The translations under genes and the position numbers were made by a program. Source: Phocicoccus schoeneichii (GTDB lineage: Bacteria > Bacillota > Bacilli > Staphylococcales > Salinicoccaceae). Taken from it: a DNA stretch of 64,000 nt. Below the pieces are notes generated by a model. That model made no database searches and was not told where the DNA came from. It saw only the letters and a program-made list of their open reading frames with translations. The stretch's first letter is position 1, and the number at the start of each line of letters is the position of its first letter. Location of the stretch: the NCBI RefSeq assembly GCF_014635565.1, contig NZ_BMDB01000004.1, forward strand, positions 154,331 through 218,330. The letters are read 5' to 3'. Below are positions 1-8,736 of the stretch, piece after piece.

Positions 1-62
1 GATTGTGTATCAATTGTTGTATATCTTGTTAGTCTTTCAATAAGTGTTTCTTTCATAAACAT
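1..62 (-). CDS. pepT: Peptidase T, N-terminal fragment (runs off the window)
   Basis: The first 62 bases read on the minus strand as the start of a protein beginning MFMKETLIERLTRYTTIDTQ. This resembles the N-terminus of tripeptidase PepT (M20 family, zinc-dependent cytosolic aminotripeptidase), which usually starts M-K-x-x-L-I-E-R-(F/L)-x-R-Y. A purine-rich ribosome site (AGAGGA) lies just upstream. Start is at 62, or possibly the second Met at 56. Only about 20 residues are visible, so no catalytic residues can be checked. Confidence 0.6.
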   Translation of the reverse strand, partial: MFMKETLIERLTRYTTIDTQ

Positions 63-109
63 AACCATCCTCTTTAAATTAATTACCTTTAGTTTACCAC
101 AAGAAAAAC

Positions 110-146
110 CCCTGTATATTGAAGTATGTCTCTTCAATATACAGGG
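110..146 (-). terminator. Terminator of ddl
   Basis: Inverted repeat with 15-bp arms (CCCTGTATATTGAAG and its complement) around a 7-base loop, followed on the minus strand by a T-run. It sits just past the ddl stop codon and separates ddl from the pepT start. Confidence 0.85.
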
Positions 147-153
147 ATTTATT

Positions 154-1215
154 TTAGAATAATGGATTGTTTGTCATAAGTGCGACTTCTTTTTCATGAC
201 GTTTTAAAGCAAGATTAATCAGTTCATCGAGTAGTTCACTATAAGGAATACCAGAAACTTCAATGAGTTTTGGATACATTGAAATCGAAGTGAATCCTGG
301 TAACGTGTTAATCTCGTTTACTAAGACTTGTCCAGATTCTGTTAAGAATACATCCACTCTTGAGAATCCTTCACAATCTAATGTTTTAAATGTGCGATAT
401 GCGACTTCTTGAATTTTTTGTTTTTCTTCTTCCGTAATTTCTGCAGGAATCATGAGAGTCGCACCGTCATCTGTAAGGTATTTTGACTCATAGTCATAGA
501 AATCAACGTTTGAGACAATTTCTCCAGGCACTGAAATATATAACTCTTCATTTCCAAGTACTGATACTTCAATTTCACGACCCACAATCGCTTCTTCAAT
601 TAAGATCTTAGTGTCAAACTTGAAGGCTTCTTTTAATGCGTAGTCATACTCTTCTTCATTTACAACTTTAAATACACCAACTGAAGACCCTTGGTTAGCT
701 GGCTTAATAAACATTGGAGTCCCGAGTTTTTCACTCGCATCAGTGAATGAGCATGTATCAGATTCATAATCATTTAGAACAATACCTTTCGCAACATCAA
801 TGCCTGCATAAGATAAGAGACGCTTAGTAATGTCTTTATCCATCGCAATCGCGCTTGAGCGTGTATTACATCCAGCAAATGCAACACCTGCACTATTGAA
901 TACTCCCTGAACGTTTCCGTCTTCACCGTACGTACCGTGTAATACAGGTAACATAACATCAATCGTAAGTGGTCCATTTTCTGTTTTAAACGCTTGTCCA
1001 GGCACTACGTACACTGTTTCAGCATCTTTCTTCTCTAAATCAATTTCATCTAATTCAGTCGTTGTTTTCCAAGTACCGTCTTTCAGTACATGAACTAAAC
1101 GAATGGTGTATTTGTCTTTATCGATCGCATCAAGTACGCTCTTTGCGCTACGTAAAGATACTTCGTATTCAGTGGATTTACCACCATATATTAAACCAAT
1201 AGTTAATTTACTCAT
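154..1215 (-). CDS. ddl: D-alanine--D-alanine ligase
   Basis: This 353-aa cytosolic ligase joins two D-Ala residues with ATP to make the dipeptide used by MurF in peptidoglycan precursor synthesis. The N-terminal domain carries the family start (GLIYGGKSTEYEVSLRSA). The ATP-grasp domain shows the GSSVGVFKV glycine loop. The C-terminal metal/substrate region has VNEINTLPGFTSISMYPKL, including the conserved N-E-I-N. Length is normal. The start has a GAGGGAA ribosome site. It is a single gene with its own terminator. In Staphylococcus ddl is often followed by murF; here pepT follows instead. Confidence 0.95.
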   Translation of the reverse strand: MSKLTIGLIYGGKSTEYEVSLRSAKSVLDAIDKDKYTIRLVHVLKDGTWKTTTELDEIDLEKKDAETVYVVPGQAFKTENGPLTIDVMLPVLHGTYGEDGNVQGVFNSAGVAFAGCNTRSSAIAMDKDITKRLLSYAGIDVAKGIVLNDYESDTCSFTDASEKLGTPMFIKPANQGSSVGVFKVVNEEEYDYALKEAFKFDTKILIEEAIVGREIEVSVLGNEELYISVPGEIVSNVDFYDYESKYLTDDGATLMIPAEITEEEKQKIQEVAYRTFKTLDCEGFSRVDVFLTESGQVLVNEINTLPGFTSISMYPKLIEVSGIPYSELLDELINLALKRHEKEVALMTNNPLF

Positions 1216-1351
1216 GTATGTTCCCTCATTATATAAAGTTAGTTATATATTATCACATCAATATTAGTGATATCCATCAATCGTATGAATCTATCAAATC
1301 TATATTGTGATATAATTTTACATAACTTTAACTCGGAAGGGATGGTTTCAT

Positions 1352-2860
1352 TTGAAGCAGTTTTTCTCCTATTACCGTCCATATAAGCTGCTTTTCACGA
1401 TTGATTTCGCATCAGCAGTATTCGTTGGACTATTAGAACTTCTATTCCCTGTAATCGTCAGCTATTTTATTGACGGCTTACTCCCATCAGGAAATTGGAA
1501 GTGGATTATACTTGCTAGTATTGGTCTCCTACTCGTATATCTCATCAATACATTCATGCAGTTTGTTGTTACATATTGGGGACACATGCTCGGAACAAAT
1601 ATAGAAAGAGATATCAGAAATGATCTCTTTACTCATATACAAAATTTATCATATAGCTACTTTGATAACACTAAGACGGGTAAACTATTAACTCGTCTCA
1701 CTAATGACTTAATGAACATTGGTGAGATGGCTCACCACGGTCCTGAAGACTTATTCATTGCCGTGATGACTCTCTTAGGTGCATTCGGAATTATGTTCTG
1801 GATTAACCCACAACTTGCGGTTATTTCATTTATCATCGTTCCACTTATTTTAGTAATTGCGATTTACTTCAATAAAAAGATGACGATTGCGTTCAGAGAA
1901 CTATTCGGTCGAGTTTCTGACTTCAACCATCTGATCGAAGACAAAATTGGTGGTATTCGTTTAGTACAAGCATTCGCGAATGAAGATAAAGAGATTGCTG
2001 CTTTTAGAAAACTAAACGATGCATTTAGGCTTACGAAACTTAAGGCATATAAAATCATGTCATTCAACAACTCAAGCACATACATGCTCATGAGATTTGT
2101 TACTGTATTTATCTTAATTGCCGGTGCGTACTTCGTTATGAACGACAAAATTTCGTATGGTGAATTTGCTGCATTTATTTTAATGTCGAATATTCTATTT
2201 AAACCATTAGAGAAAATTAACGCAGTATTTGTTGGACCATCTGGTGCAGGAAAGACAACACTCACTGCACTCCTTCCAAGATTCTATGATGTGAATATGG
2301 GACAAATTACAATTGACGGAATTGACATTCGTGACCTTCAACTAAAATCACTTCGTGAACATATTGGTACCGTACAACAAGATGTGTTCTTATTCGCAGG
2401 AACTTTACGTGAAAACGTGGCATACGGAAAACTCGATGCAACAGATGAAGAAATCTATGAAGCGTTAGAGAAGGCACAACTTAAAGAACTTGTAGATAGT
2501 TATCCTCGCGGACTAGACACAGTAGTTGGAGAACGTGGAGTCAAACTTTCGGGTGGCCAAAAACAACGTATCTCCATTGCACGTATGTTCTTGAAAAACC
2601 CACCAATTCTTATTTTAGATGAAGCGACAAGTGCACTGGATACTGAGACGGAAGTTCATATCCAAAACGCATTAAACAAACTTTCTGTTGGACGCACCAC
2701 TTTAATTATTGCACACAGACTTGCAACGATTAAAAACGCAGACAGGATCATGGTTGTTACTAAAGATGGAATTGTTGAAACAGGTACACACGAATCATTA
2801 CTTAAAAACAGTGAAGGTATTTACCGTGCACTTCATGATGCACAGTTCAATACGTTGTAA
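1352..2860 (+). CDS. ABC exporter (SAV1866/MsbA type) with internal deletion
   Basis: This is a half-transporter with a transmembrane domain fused to an ATPase domain. Residues 1-290 look like a normal six-helix ABC exporter membrane domain. At about residue 292 (near base 2228) the sequence jumps from FKPLEKINAV directly to FVGPSGAGKTT, the Walker A loop. In relatives of about 575-580 aa, a linker and the first strands of the ATPase, with the A-loop aromatic residue, lie between these points. Here about 75 residues are missing in frame, leaving 502 aa. Later motifs are intact (LSGGQKQR signature, LILDEATSALD Walker B, H-loop IIAHR). The TTG start has a GGAAGGGA site 9 bases upstream. Function is probably lost or altered. 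An assembly artefact is possible. Confidence 0.85.
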   Translation: MKQFFSYYRPYKLLFTIDFASAVFVGLLELLFPVIVSYFIDGLLPSGNWKWIILASIGLLLVYLINTFMQFVVTYWGHMLGTNIERDIRNDLFTHIQNLSYSYFDNTKTGKLLTRLTNDLMNIGEMAHHGPEDLFIAVMTLLGAFGIMFWINPQLAVISFIIVPLILVIAIYFNKKMTIAFRELFGRVSDFNHLIEDKIGGIRLVQAFANEDKEIAAFRKLNDAFRLTKLKAYKIMSFNNSSTYMLMRFVTVFILIAGAYFVMNDKISYGEFAAFILMSNILFKPLEKINAVFVGPSGAGKTTLTALLPRFYDVNMGQITIDGIDIRDLQLKSLREHIGTVQQDVFLFAGTLRENVAYGKLDATDEEIYEALEKAQLKELVDSYPRGLDTVVGERGVKLSGGQKQRISIARMFLKNPPILILDEATSALDTETEVHIQNALNKLSVGRTTLIIAHRLATIKNADRIMVVTKDGIVETGTHESLLKNSEGIYRALHDAQFNTL

Positions 2861-2874
2861 AGGTGGATTATTAC

Positions 2875-3711
2875 ATGAAAATAGGTTATCAAGGGGTGCC
2901 AGGGAGCTATAGCTCTCTGGCATCTGCAAAATTCTTTGGAAATACACCATTTGAATCATTTGGTTACACAACTTTTAAAGAGCTCGTTCAAGCACTTATG
3001 AACGAAGACGTAGATTATATAGCGTTACCTGTCGAAAATTCAACCTCAGGTCCAATTACTAGAACCATTGATCTCATGAAATATCTAGAAGTGAGTGCAG
3101 TAAGTGAAATCTATGTGAAGATTGATCATGCATTAATCACTAAGAAAGAAACAAAATTTGAAGATATTCAAATCGTATATTCACACCCTGAGGCACTTGA
3201 ACAATGCATCACATATTTAAATGAAATTGAAAAACTCGAAATCAAAGAATATCACGATACTGCAGGTGCAGTAGAAATGGTTAAAAATAGTGAACTTACA
3301 AACATTGCTGCAATTGCAGGAACGCATGCTGCTGAACTCTATGATATGAAAGTTCAAAGAGAAAATATCAGTGATAATCCATTAAACACGACGCGTTTCT
3401 TAATATTTAAAAAGAGACGTGAACCATATCTTTCACATAAAGATAAAACAAGCATTTACGTTGAGACAGAACACTCAACGGGATCACTGAACGAGATTTT
3501 AAATATCTTTAGTAAATATCACATTAACCTACTCTATTTGATGTCTCGACCAATACAGAAGAAAGCTTTCTCTTATGGCTTCTTTATTGACGTTGAACGC
3601 AGTGCAAAAGGTAATTTAACTACAAGTTTGAATGAAATCAGAGAGAAATCGATGTACTTAAATATACTTGGTACATATTCTCCTGGAGAGCCTCCAACTT
3701 TTAATAGTTAA
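2875..3711 (+). CDS. pheA: Prephenate dehydratase
   Basis: Converts prephenate to phenylpyruvate in phenylalanine synthesis. The N-terminal catalytic domain (about 1-180) begins with IGYQGVPGSYS and contains the family TTRFLIF motif. A C-terminal ACT regulatory domain (about 195-275, starting KTSIYVETEHSTGSL) binds phenylalanine for feedback control. ATG at 2875 is chosen over the in-frame GTG at 2863 because AAAGGTGG is spaced 8 bases from it. The gene lies 14 bases after the ABC exporter, so it may be read through from it. Its length is close to the usual monofunctional enzyme. Confidence 0.93.
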   Translation: MKIGYQGVPGSYSSLASAKFFGNTPFESFGYTTFKELVQALMNEDVDYIALPVENSTSGPITRTIDLMKYLEVSAVSEIYVKIDHALITKKETKFEDIQIVYSHPEALEQCITYLNEIEKLEIKEYHDTAGAVEMVKNSELTNIAAIAGTHAAELYDMKVQRENISDNPLNTTRFLIFKKRREPYLSHKDKTSIYVETEHSTGSLNEILNIFSKYHINLLYLMSRPIQKKAFSYGFFIDVERSAKGNLTTSLNEIREKSMYLNILGTYSPGEPPTFNS

Positions 3712-3823
3712 ATCATAAACATTCTATTTAAAGTCATCTCAAGAGAGATGAATACTACACACACAATGATTTTAATGTTCATGTATAATAAATACTGTAT
3801 CACTTACCGGAGGAACTTAATGA

Positions 3824-4015
3824 ATGTTTAAAAAACTATACTATGTATCCGTAGTGATTTTACTGATTGCCTTAGCACTGAACGTTGCGAGTCTCTTTAC
3901 AACAGCAGTCCATCCACTACTTGGTGTGGGTTCAGCATTTATATCAGTAATACTTTTCTACTACACAAGACACAAAGCAAAAGAAGAAATCGAAGAAGAA
4001 AATAGAATGAAGTAA
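3824..4015 (+). CDS. Small two-helix membrane protein, hypothetical
   Basis: 63 aa with two hydrophobic segments (about residues 5-27 and 31-47) and a charged lysine/glutamate tail (KAKEEIEEENRMK). A strong GGAGGA ribosome site precedes the ATG. I do not recognise the family. It ends at a shared bidirectional terminator. Confidence 0.7.
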   Translation: MFKKLYYVSVVILLIALALNVASLFTTAVHPLLGVGSAFISVILFYYTRHKAKEEIEEENRMK

Positions 4016-4017
4016 CA

Positions 4018-4060
4018 AAAAGCTCACACTAAGAATGATTCTTAATGTGAGCTTATTTTT
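4018..4060. terminator. Bidirectional terminator
   Basis: A long stem (AGCTCACA...TGTGAGCT with an inner CTAAGAAT/ATTCTTAA) has A-rich and T-rich flanks, so it can serve both the small plus-strand gene on its left and the minus-strand gene on its right. Confidence 0.8.
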
Positions 4061-4069
4061 ATTTTAAAG

Positions 4070-4225
4070 TTAAAGTTCAGTTCTCATGTTAGTGACGATT
4101 GCACCAAGTACCAAGATTAATACACCAAGGTAAGCAATGAAGTTATACTCTTTTGGTATGACTAAAATAGTAAGTAACATGAGTAGTGTCGCAAGTGCGT
4201 ATAACACGTATACAAGTATTTTCAT
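4070..4225 (-). CDS. Small membrane protein (51 aa), hypothetical
   Basis: An ATG-started reading frame of 51 aa begins MKILVYVLYALATLLMLLTI and ends NMRTEL. It has two hydrophobic stretches joined by a short KEYN turn. It starts 7 bases after the nitroreductase stop codon and ends at the shared terminator, so it is probably the second gene of that operon. No strong ribosome site is seen, so translational coupling is likely. Family not recognised. Confidence 0.6.
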   Translation of the reverse strand: MKILVYVLYALATLLMLLTILVIPKEYNFIAYLGVLILVLGAIVTNMRTEL

Positions 4226-4231
4226 GTTTTA

Positions 4232-4807
4232 TTAAATCCAAGTCGTCTTTTCTTCGGCATTTGTACGAATTCTCTTAGGAATCTTATCTCGTTCACCTTT
4301 TCCTAAGAAAATAACCCCGATGACTTCTTCATCTTCATCCATATTAAAGACTTCTTTCACTGGTGCACTATTGTATACCCCACCTGTTTTCCAGATCGAT
4401 TGAATATCTTTTGCAGTTGCTTCTAAGAGCATATTTTGAATTGCAGCTCCAATTGAAAGAATATCTTCTTTATAGTCACCGCGCGGATTGTCTTTGTTTT
4501 CCGAATATACAACCGCAATTGCCGTTGGCGCAAAGAGTGCTTTAGAGACCATTTTGTCACGTCTCTTCTCCATTTCTTCAGAAGTTGCATCTTTAAATTT
4601 ATCTTCTACAAATGACAGACATGCATTATAAAACGGCATTCTAGACTCACCTTCCATGACAATAAAACGCCATGCTTCTGTAAAGTGATGCGTCGGCGCA
4701 TGTGTTGCCGCTTCAATGATATCTTTTATATCTGTATGACTCATTTTTTCATCATCTTTAAACAGCTTCGTGCTGCGACGTAATCTAATTGCTTCTTGTA
4801 CGTTCAT
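4232..4807 (-). CDS. Nitroreductase family protein
   Basis: A 191-aa FMN-dependent NAD(P)H oxidoreductase of the nitroreductase fold. It begins MNVQEAIRLRRSTKLFKDD; the R-R-S motif near the N-terminus is the usual FMN-phosphate contact. The central APTHHFTEAWRF and C-terminal IGVIFLGKGERDKIP segments also fit the family. ATG 4807 is preferred over an upstream start at 4882 because AAAGGATGG lies just before it and the extra 25 residues are not family-like. The substrate cannot be told. It is divergent from the small membrane gene at 4881. Confidence 0.88.
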   Translation of the reverse strand: MNVQEAIRLRRSTKLFKDDEKMSHTDIKDIIEAATHAPTHHFTEAWRFIVMEGESRMPFYNACLSFVEDKFKDATSEEMEKRRDKMVSKALFAPTAIAVVYSENKDNPRGDYKEDILSIGAAIQNMLLEATAKDIQSIWKTGGVYNSAPVKEVFNMDEDEEVIGVIFLGKGERDKIPKRIRTNAEEKTTWI

Positions 4808-4880
4808 TAAAATCAACCATCCTTTTATTGTTATTTTAATGATACTATAAATATAAGAATATTTTAACTTTGGAGGTAAC

Positions 4881-5156
4881 ATGGAAAGATTTCTTAAATA
4901 TACATCGTCATTTTTATTAGGTGCTTTAGGTGGCTTTGGTTTACTATGGCTTATGCTTAAAATCGACTTGAATGAACAAACCGTTTTAGGTGGTGCAATA
5001 CTTTCTATTGCTGGTGCAATTTTCTTAGGTCTCGCTCAATTTTTTATTAAAAAAGTAATCGTACCTAAAGATGATCCATATCCAGGCGTGTATTTTGCGA
5101 TATTTGTCACACCACTCTTTTTAATCTTTTTCGGTGCACTATTTCTTTACTTTTAA
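4881..5156 (+). CDS. Three-helix membrane protein, hypothetical
   Basis: 91 aa, mostly hydrophobic, with three predicted membrane helices (about 8-27, 35-57 and 68-90) separated by short charged loops (KIDLNEQ; KKVIVPKDDPYPG). A GGAGG ribosome site precedes the ATG. It lies 21 bases before the next gene, so the two are probably co-transcribed. Family not recognised. Confidence 0.75.
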   Translation: MERFLKYTSSFLLGALGGFGLLWLMLKIDLNEQTVLGGAILSIAGAIFLGLAQFFIKKVIVPKDDPYPGVYFAIFVTPLFLIFFGALFLYF

Positions 5157-5177
5157 AACTAGAGTCAGGAGGATTTT

Positions 5178-6554
5178 ATGGCTAGAGAGACGTCTCAATT
5201 CTTAAACCGAATCTATATCGGTTTTTTTATTTTATTTGTTTTATTCTTAATATACTTTTATACAGGTAATACGACAGTACAATATGCAGTTGTTACAATT
5301 GCCTCAGTCATGTTTGTAATTTCATGGTGGATGTCGTCCAAGCTTTTCAAAATTATTGGCGGAGCATTCCTACTTATTGGATTCTTACTTGCGTTTGTAA
5401 GTGGTATTTCATTTAGTGAGACGATTGTACATATCATTGATAACATGAACTTACTCTTATTCTTAAGTCTTCTTCCATTCATCAACACGGTCATTCAAGT
5501 TGGGGGTATGGAAGAGTCTATCGTTAGTTTGATAGAAGACCAAAAAGGTCGATTAGATAAAATATATAATCGTACGATTATGACAACATATGTACTCACG
5601 ATATTTTTGAATATCTCATCTATCTATATCGTTCAAAATGTGCTCGGAAAAATTCTGAATGGTGAAGACAGAAATGTACGCATTCACTTTATTGCAAAAA
5701 GTACATTACGCGCATTTGGTCTTGCAGTGATGTGGAGTCCAATCGAGATACTTGTTGGTATTAGTATCGATGAGACTGGTGCATCATACTTCCAAGTCAT
5801 TCCTTGGATCATTTTAATTTCAATCATTATGTACCTATACGAGATGAAAAAAGTCAGTACGGAATTCAGTCAAATCCAAATTGGATATGAATTCGAGAAG
5901 CTAGATTTTGATGCAGTTAAAAAGTCACTCATTAAACTAGCCATTATTGTAATCTCGTTTATGGCTCTCGTTATAGGTCTCGTAGAATACTTTGACTCAG
6001 GTTTCGTAATGACAGTTGCACTGATCATCATTCCTTTCTCTGTCATCACGGCAATTATCTTACGCGTGTTTAGTTACTTTTTACAAGTGTCTCTCCCTGC
6101 TTGGAAAGCCCACAATAATACCATGCAACACTTTACGGTTCTGTTTTTATCTTTAGGTGTGTTTTCTAAAGGATTTAGTGAAAGTGTCATTCCTGTGTAT
6201 TTAGAGAGTATATTAAGGCAGATTGAAGGGTTCTTCCCATTTATTCTATTATTCATAATGGTGCTTATATATATCTTGTCTATGATTGGTGTACACCCAG
6301 TCGCAACGATTGGGATACTCGGGAGTATGCTTGCACCGATTATGTCCGAAGCGACAATGGTGCCAATTGCAGTTGTAATGATCGTCTGTGGCCTTGGTGT
6401 CGCAGCAGCTGCGCCATATGGTATGACATCTACTCTGACAAACCAATTGCTAAAAATTTCACCTTATAAAATCACAAAACTCAACTGGCCGTTTTCATTA
6501 AGAATTGGATTCCTAGCAATTCTCGTTGGCTCGTTCATCTATTATTTTGTATAG
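5178..6554 (+). CDS. Polytopic permease, possibly ion-transporter superfamily
   Basis: 458 aa with about 11-12 membrane helices. Two halves each carry a re-entrant-looking segment: NMNLLLFLSLLPFIN near residue 92 and MIGVHPVATIGILGSML near 370, with helix-breaking G/P residues. This two-repeat layout resembles transporters of the ArsB/CitM/DcuC type, but no family signature is certain. A cytoplasmic loop with an EF/EK-rich stretch separates the halves (about 215-245). A good AGGAGG site precedes the ATG. Substrate unknown. Confidence 0.8.
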   Translation: MARETSQFLNRIYIGFFILFVLFLIYFYTGNTTVQYAVVTIASVMFVISWWMSSKLFKIIGGAFLLIGFLLAFVSGISFSETIVHIIDNMNLLLFLSLLPFINTVIQVGGMEESIVSLIEDQKGRLDKIYNRTIMTTYVLTIFLNISSIYIVQNVLGKILNGEDRNVRIHFIAKSTLRAFGLAVMWSPIEILVGISIDETGASYFQVIPWIILISIIMYLYEMKKVSTEFSQIQIGYEFEKLDFDAVKKSLIKLAIIVISFMALVIGLVEYFDSGFVMTVALIIIPFSVITAIILRVFSYFLQVSLPAWKAHNNTMQHFTVLFLSLGVFSKGFSESVIPVYLESILRQIEGFFPFILLFIMVLIYILSMIGVHPVATIGILGSMLAPIMSEATMVPIAVVMIVCGLGVAAAAPYGMTSTLTNQLLKISPYKITKLNWPFSLRIGFLAILVGSFIYYFV

Positions 6555-6555
6555 A

Positions 6556-6580
6556 AAAAAGCGTCTTTACGACGCTTTTT
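6556..6580. terminator. Bidirectional terminator
   Basis: AAAAAGCGTC and its complement flank a 5-base loop between the convergent permease and MFS genes. T-runs occur in both directions. Confidence 0.85.
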
Positions 6581-8021
6581 ATTTTTCTTCTTCTAGATTG
6601 ATTGGTTCTGCGCGTCTCACAAATAATGCAAGAACGAATGTAATGAGTGCACCTATAAAGCTAATCGTATACACAAACTCAACTGCGTTTGTCATTGCCT
6701 CGTTCTCTGTTGCACCTGGGTTATTTGCTAAAAACGCAAGCTTCTTGGAGTTTAATATGCTGATAAAAACAGAAACTCCAATAGCTCCACCAAGGGGTTG
6801 TAGTGTACTCATAACTGCTGATCCATGTGGATACAACGCCTTAGGTAGCTGGTTTAACCCGTTTGTTTGCGCTGGCATCATTGTCGCACTAATTGACACC
6901 ATAATGAGTGCAAACCCGACGACAATCATCCATACGCTTGTATCTGGGTTAATCTTCGTATAGAAGTAAAGCACGACTGATAACACAGCTGTAGCTGGAA
7001 TCATCATGACTCTTGGACCTACTTTGTCGAACAAGGCACCCATAAATGGTGATAAGAACCCGTTTAATAGACTTCCAGGTAGCATTGCCATACCAACGAC
7101 TGCTGCAGAAACGAGCATCGTTGTTTGCATGTATACCGGAAGAATAATCTCTGTCGCAAACATTGTCATAACGATAATTAGAAACATCGCAATTGCGTGT
7201 AAGAATAATGGATACTTCAGCACACGTAAGTTCATGATCGGTTCTTCTAATTTAAACTGTCTCCATGCGAATAAAACAATCGCTAAAAGACCGATAATGA
7301 TAGATACAATAACAACCGGACTACTGAATCCTGCTTCGGACTGCCCCACCGAACTAAACCCGTATATGGTACCACCAAATCCAATTGTAGATAAAAGGAC
7401 CGATAGTACATCAATCTTAGGTTTCGTAACTTCTGATACGTTAACAAGATATTTGCTCGCAAAAATGAGTGCAAATAGGACACATGGAACTACGATAATG
7501 AATAGATATCTCCATCCAAGATACTCAACAATGACTCCTGATAATGTCGGACCCATCGCTGGCGCAAACATAATTACAAATCCAATGATACCCATGATTT
7601 TACCACGCACCGCTGGCTTATACATCACAAGCATCACATTAAATAATACTGGCATTAATGCACCGGTACCCACAGCTTGAATCATACGGCCTGTGAGTAA
7701 CATTGGGAAATTTTGTGCACACGCTGCAATGATTGTTCCTGTTATAAAAATTATCATTGTACCTAAAAATATTTGTCTTGTTGTGAACCACTGGATAATG
7801 AGTGCTGAAATAGGAAGTATTATACCCATCACGAGCATAAATCCAGTTGCCATCCACTGAACTGTGGTCAGCGTGACATCAAATTCTTCCATAATTGTTG
7901 TCAATGCAACGTTTAACAAAGTTTCATTTAAAATCGCAAAGAAAGCTCCAATGATGAGAGAGGTCATGATCATCTTCGAATTAACTGAAGGATCATCTGC
8001 TAAAAACTCATACTTTTTCAT
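6579..8021 (-). CDS. MFS drug efflux transporter, DHA2 (EmrB/QacA) family
   Basis: A 480-aa major facilitator with 14 predicted membrane helices, typical of drug:H+ antiporters. MATGFMLVMGIILPISALI and the motif-C-like GFVIMFAPAMGPTLSGVIVEYLGWRYLF (glycine/proline-rich helix 5) support the DHA2 subfamily. It starts MKKYEFLADDPSVNSK after an AGGAGG ribosome site. It is divergent from xpt. There is no adjacent TetR-type regulator, so control is unknown. The substrate (dyes, quaternary ammonium compounds or antibiotics) cannot be predicted. Confidence 0.9.
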   Translation of the reverse strand: MKKYEFLADDPSVNSKMIMTSLIIGAFFAILNETLLNVALTTIMEEFDVTLTTVQWMATGFMLVMGIILPISALIIQWFTTRQIFLGTMIIFITGTIIAACAQNFPMLLTGRMIQAVGTGALMPVLFNVMLVMYKPAVRGKIMGIIGFVIMFAPAMGPTLSGVIVEYLGWRYLFIIVVPCVLFALIFASKYLVNVSEVTKPKIDVLSVLLSTIGFGGTIYGFSSVGQSEAGFSSPVVIVSIIIGLLAIVLFAWRQFKLEEPIMNLRVLKYPLFLHAIAMFLIIVMTMFATEIILPVYMQTTMLVSAAVVGMAMLPGSLLNGFLSPFMGALFDKVGPRVMMIPATAVLSVVLYFYTKINPDTSVWMIVVGFALIMVSISATMMPAQTNGLNQLPKALYPHGSAVMSTLQPLGGAIGVSVFISILNSKKLAFLANNPGATENEAMTNAVEFVYTISFIGALITFVLALFVRRAEPINLEEEK

Positions 8022-8143
8022 ATATATTATTTTCCTCCTACTTTCCTCTTAAAAAACATTAGTCCATTATACTCCTTGTAACCATTGTTGCAAACCTTTT
8101 TTTCTGCTATTATTTATAGATAATTATACGATTGGAGATTATC

Positions 8144-8725
8144 ATGAAACTTTTAAAAGACCGTATATTAAAGGACGGTAACGCATTAAGTGAGAATGTT
8201 CTCAAAGTAGATTCGTTCCTAAATCACCAAATTGACGCTAAATTAATGAAAGCAGTCGGCGAAGAATTTATAGAACGTTTTAACGATACAGAAATCACAA
8301 AAGTGCTTACGCTAGAATCATCAGGAATTGCACCATCTGTTATGGTTGGTTTACAGTTAGACATTCCTGTCGTATTCGGAAGAAAGAGACAATCATTAAC
8401 TCTAAAAGATGATCTCTATACGTCACAAGTATTTTCATTTACTAAACAAGAAACGAACACAATCGCTGTAGCACGCAAGTTTTTATCTAAAGAAGATAAA
8501 GTACTAATCATCGACGATTTCTTAGCAAACGGTGAAGCGGCAAATGCACTGATTGATGTTGTAAACCAATCTGGTGCTGAAATAGTCGGTGTTGGTATTG
8601 TCATTGAAAAAGCATTCCAAAGTGGCGGTAAAATCTTACGTGACAAAGGATATCGTGTAGAGTCTCTCGCTCGAATTGAATCGATGTACAATGGTAATAT
8701 CAAATTTGTAGGTGACGACGAATGA
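8144..8725 (+). CDS. xpt: Xanthine phosphoribosyltransferase
   Basis: 193 aa. Converts xanthine and PRPP to XMP in purine salvage. The PRPP-binding motif is VLIIDDFLANGEAANAL (about 120-137), and the N-terminus MKLLKDRILKDGNAL is characteristic of Xpt. ATG 8144 has a TTGGAGA site; the upstream TTG at 8132 lies on top of that site and is unlikely. pbuX follows with overlapping or closely spaced starts, as in the usual xpt-pbuX operon. I saw no purine riboswitch in the roughly 100-base leader, unlike many Bacillota. Confidence 0.95.
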   Translation: MKLLKDRILKDGNALSENVLKVDSFLNHQIDAKLMKAVGEEFIERFNDTEITKVLTLESSGIAPSVMVGLQLDIPVVFGRKRQSLTLKDDLYTSQVFSFTKQETNTIAVARKFLSKEDKVLIIDDFLANGEAANALIDVVNQSGAEIVGVGIVIEKAFQSGGKILRDKGYRVESLARIESMYNGNIKFVGDDE

Positions 8726-8736
8726 GAGAGGTAAAC

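Noticed and set aside
7006..7680. 224-aa plus-strand frame within the MFS gene
   Set aside because: Antisense to conserved membrane helices; composition unlike a real protein.
8022..8143. Purine riboswitch ahead of xpt
   Set aside because: The leader is about 100 bases and lacks the conserved three-way-junction segments; none could be drawn.
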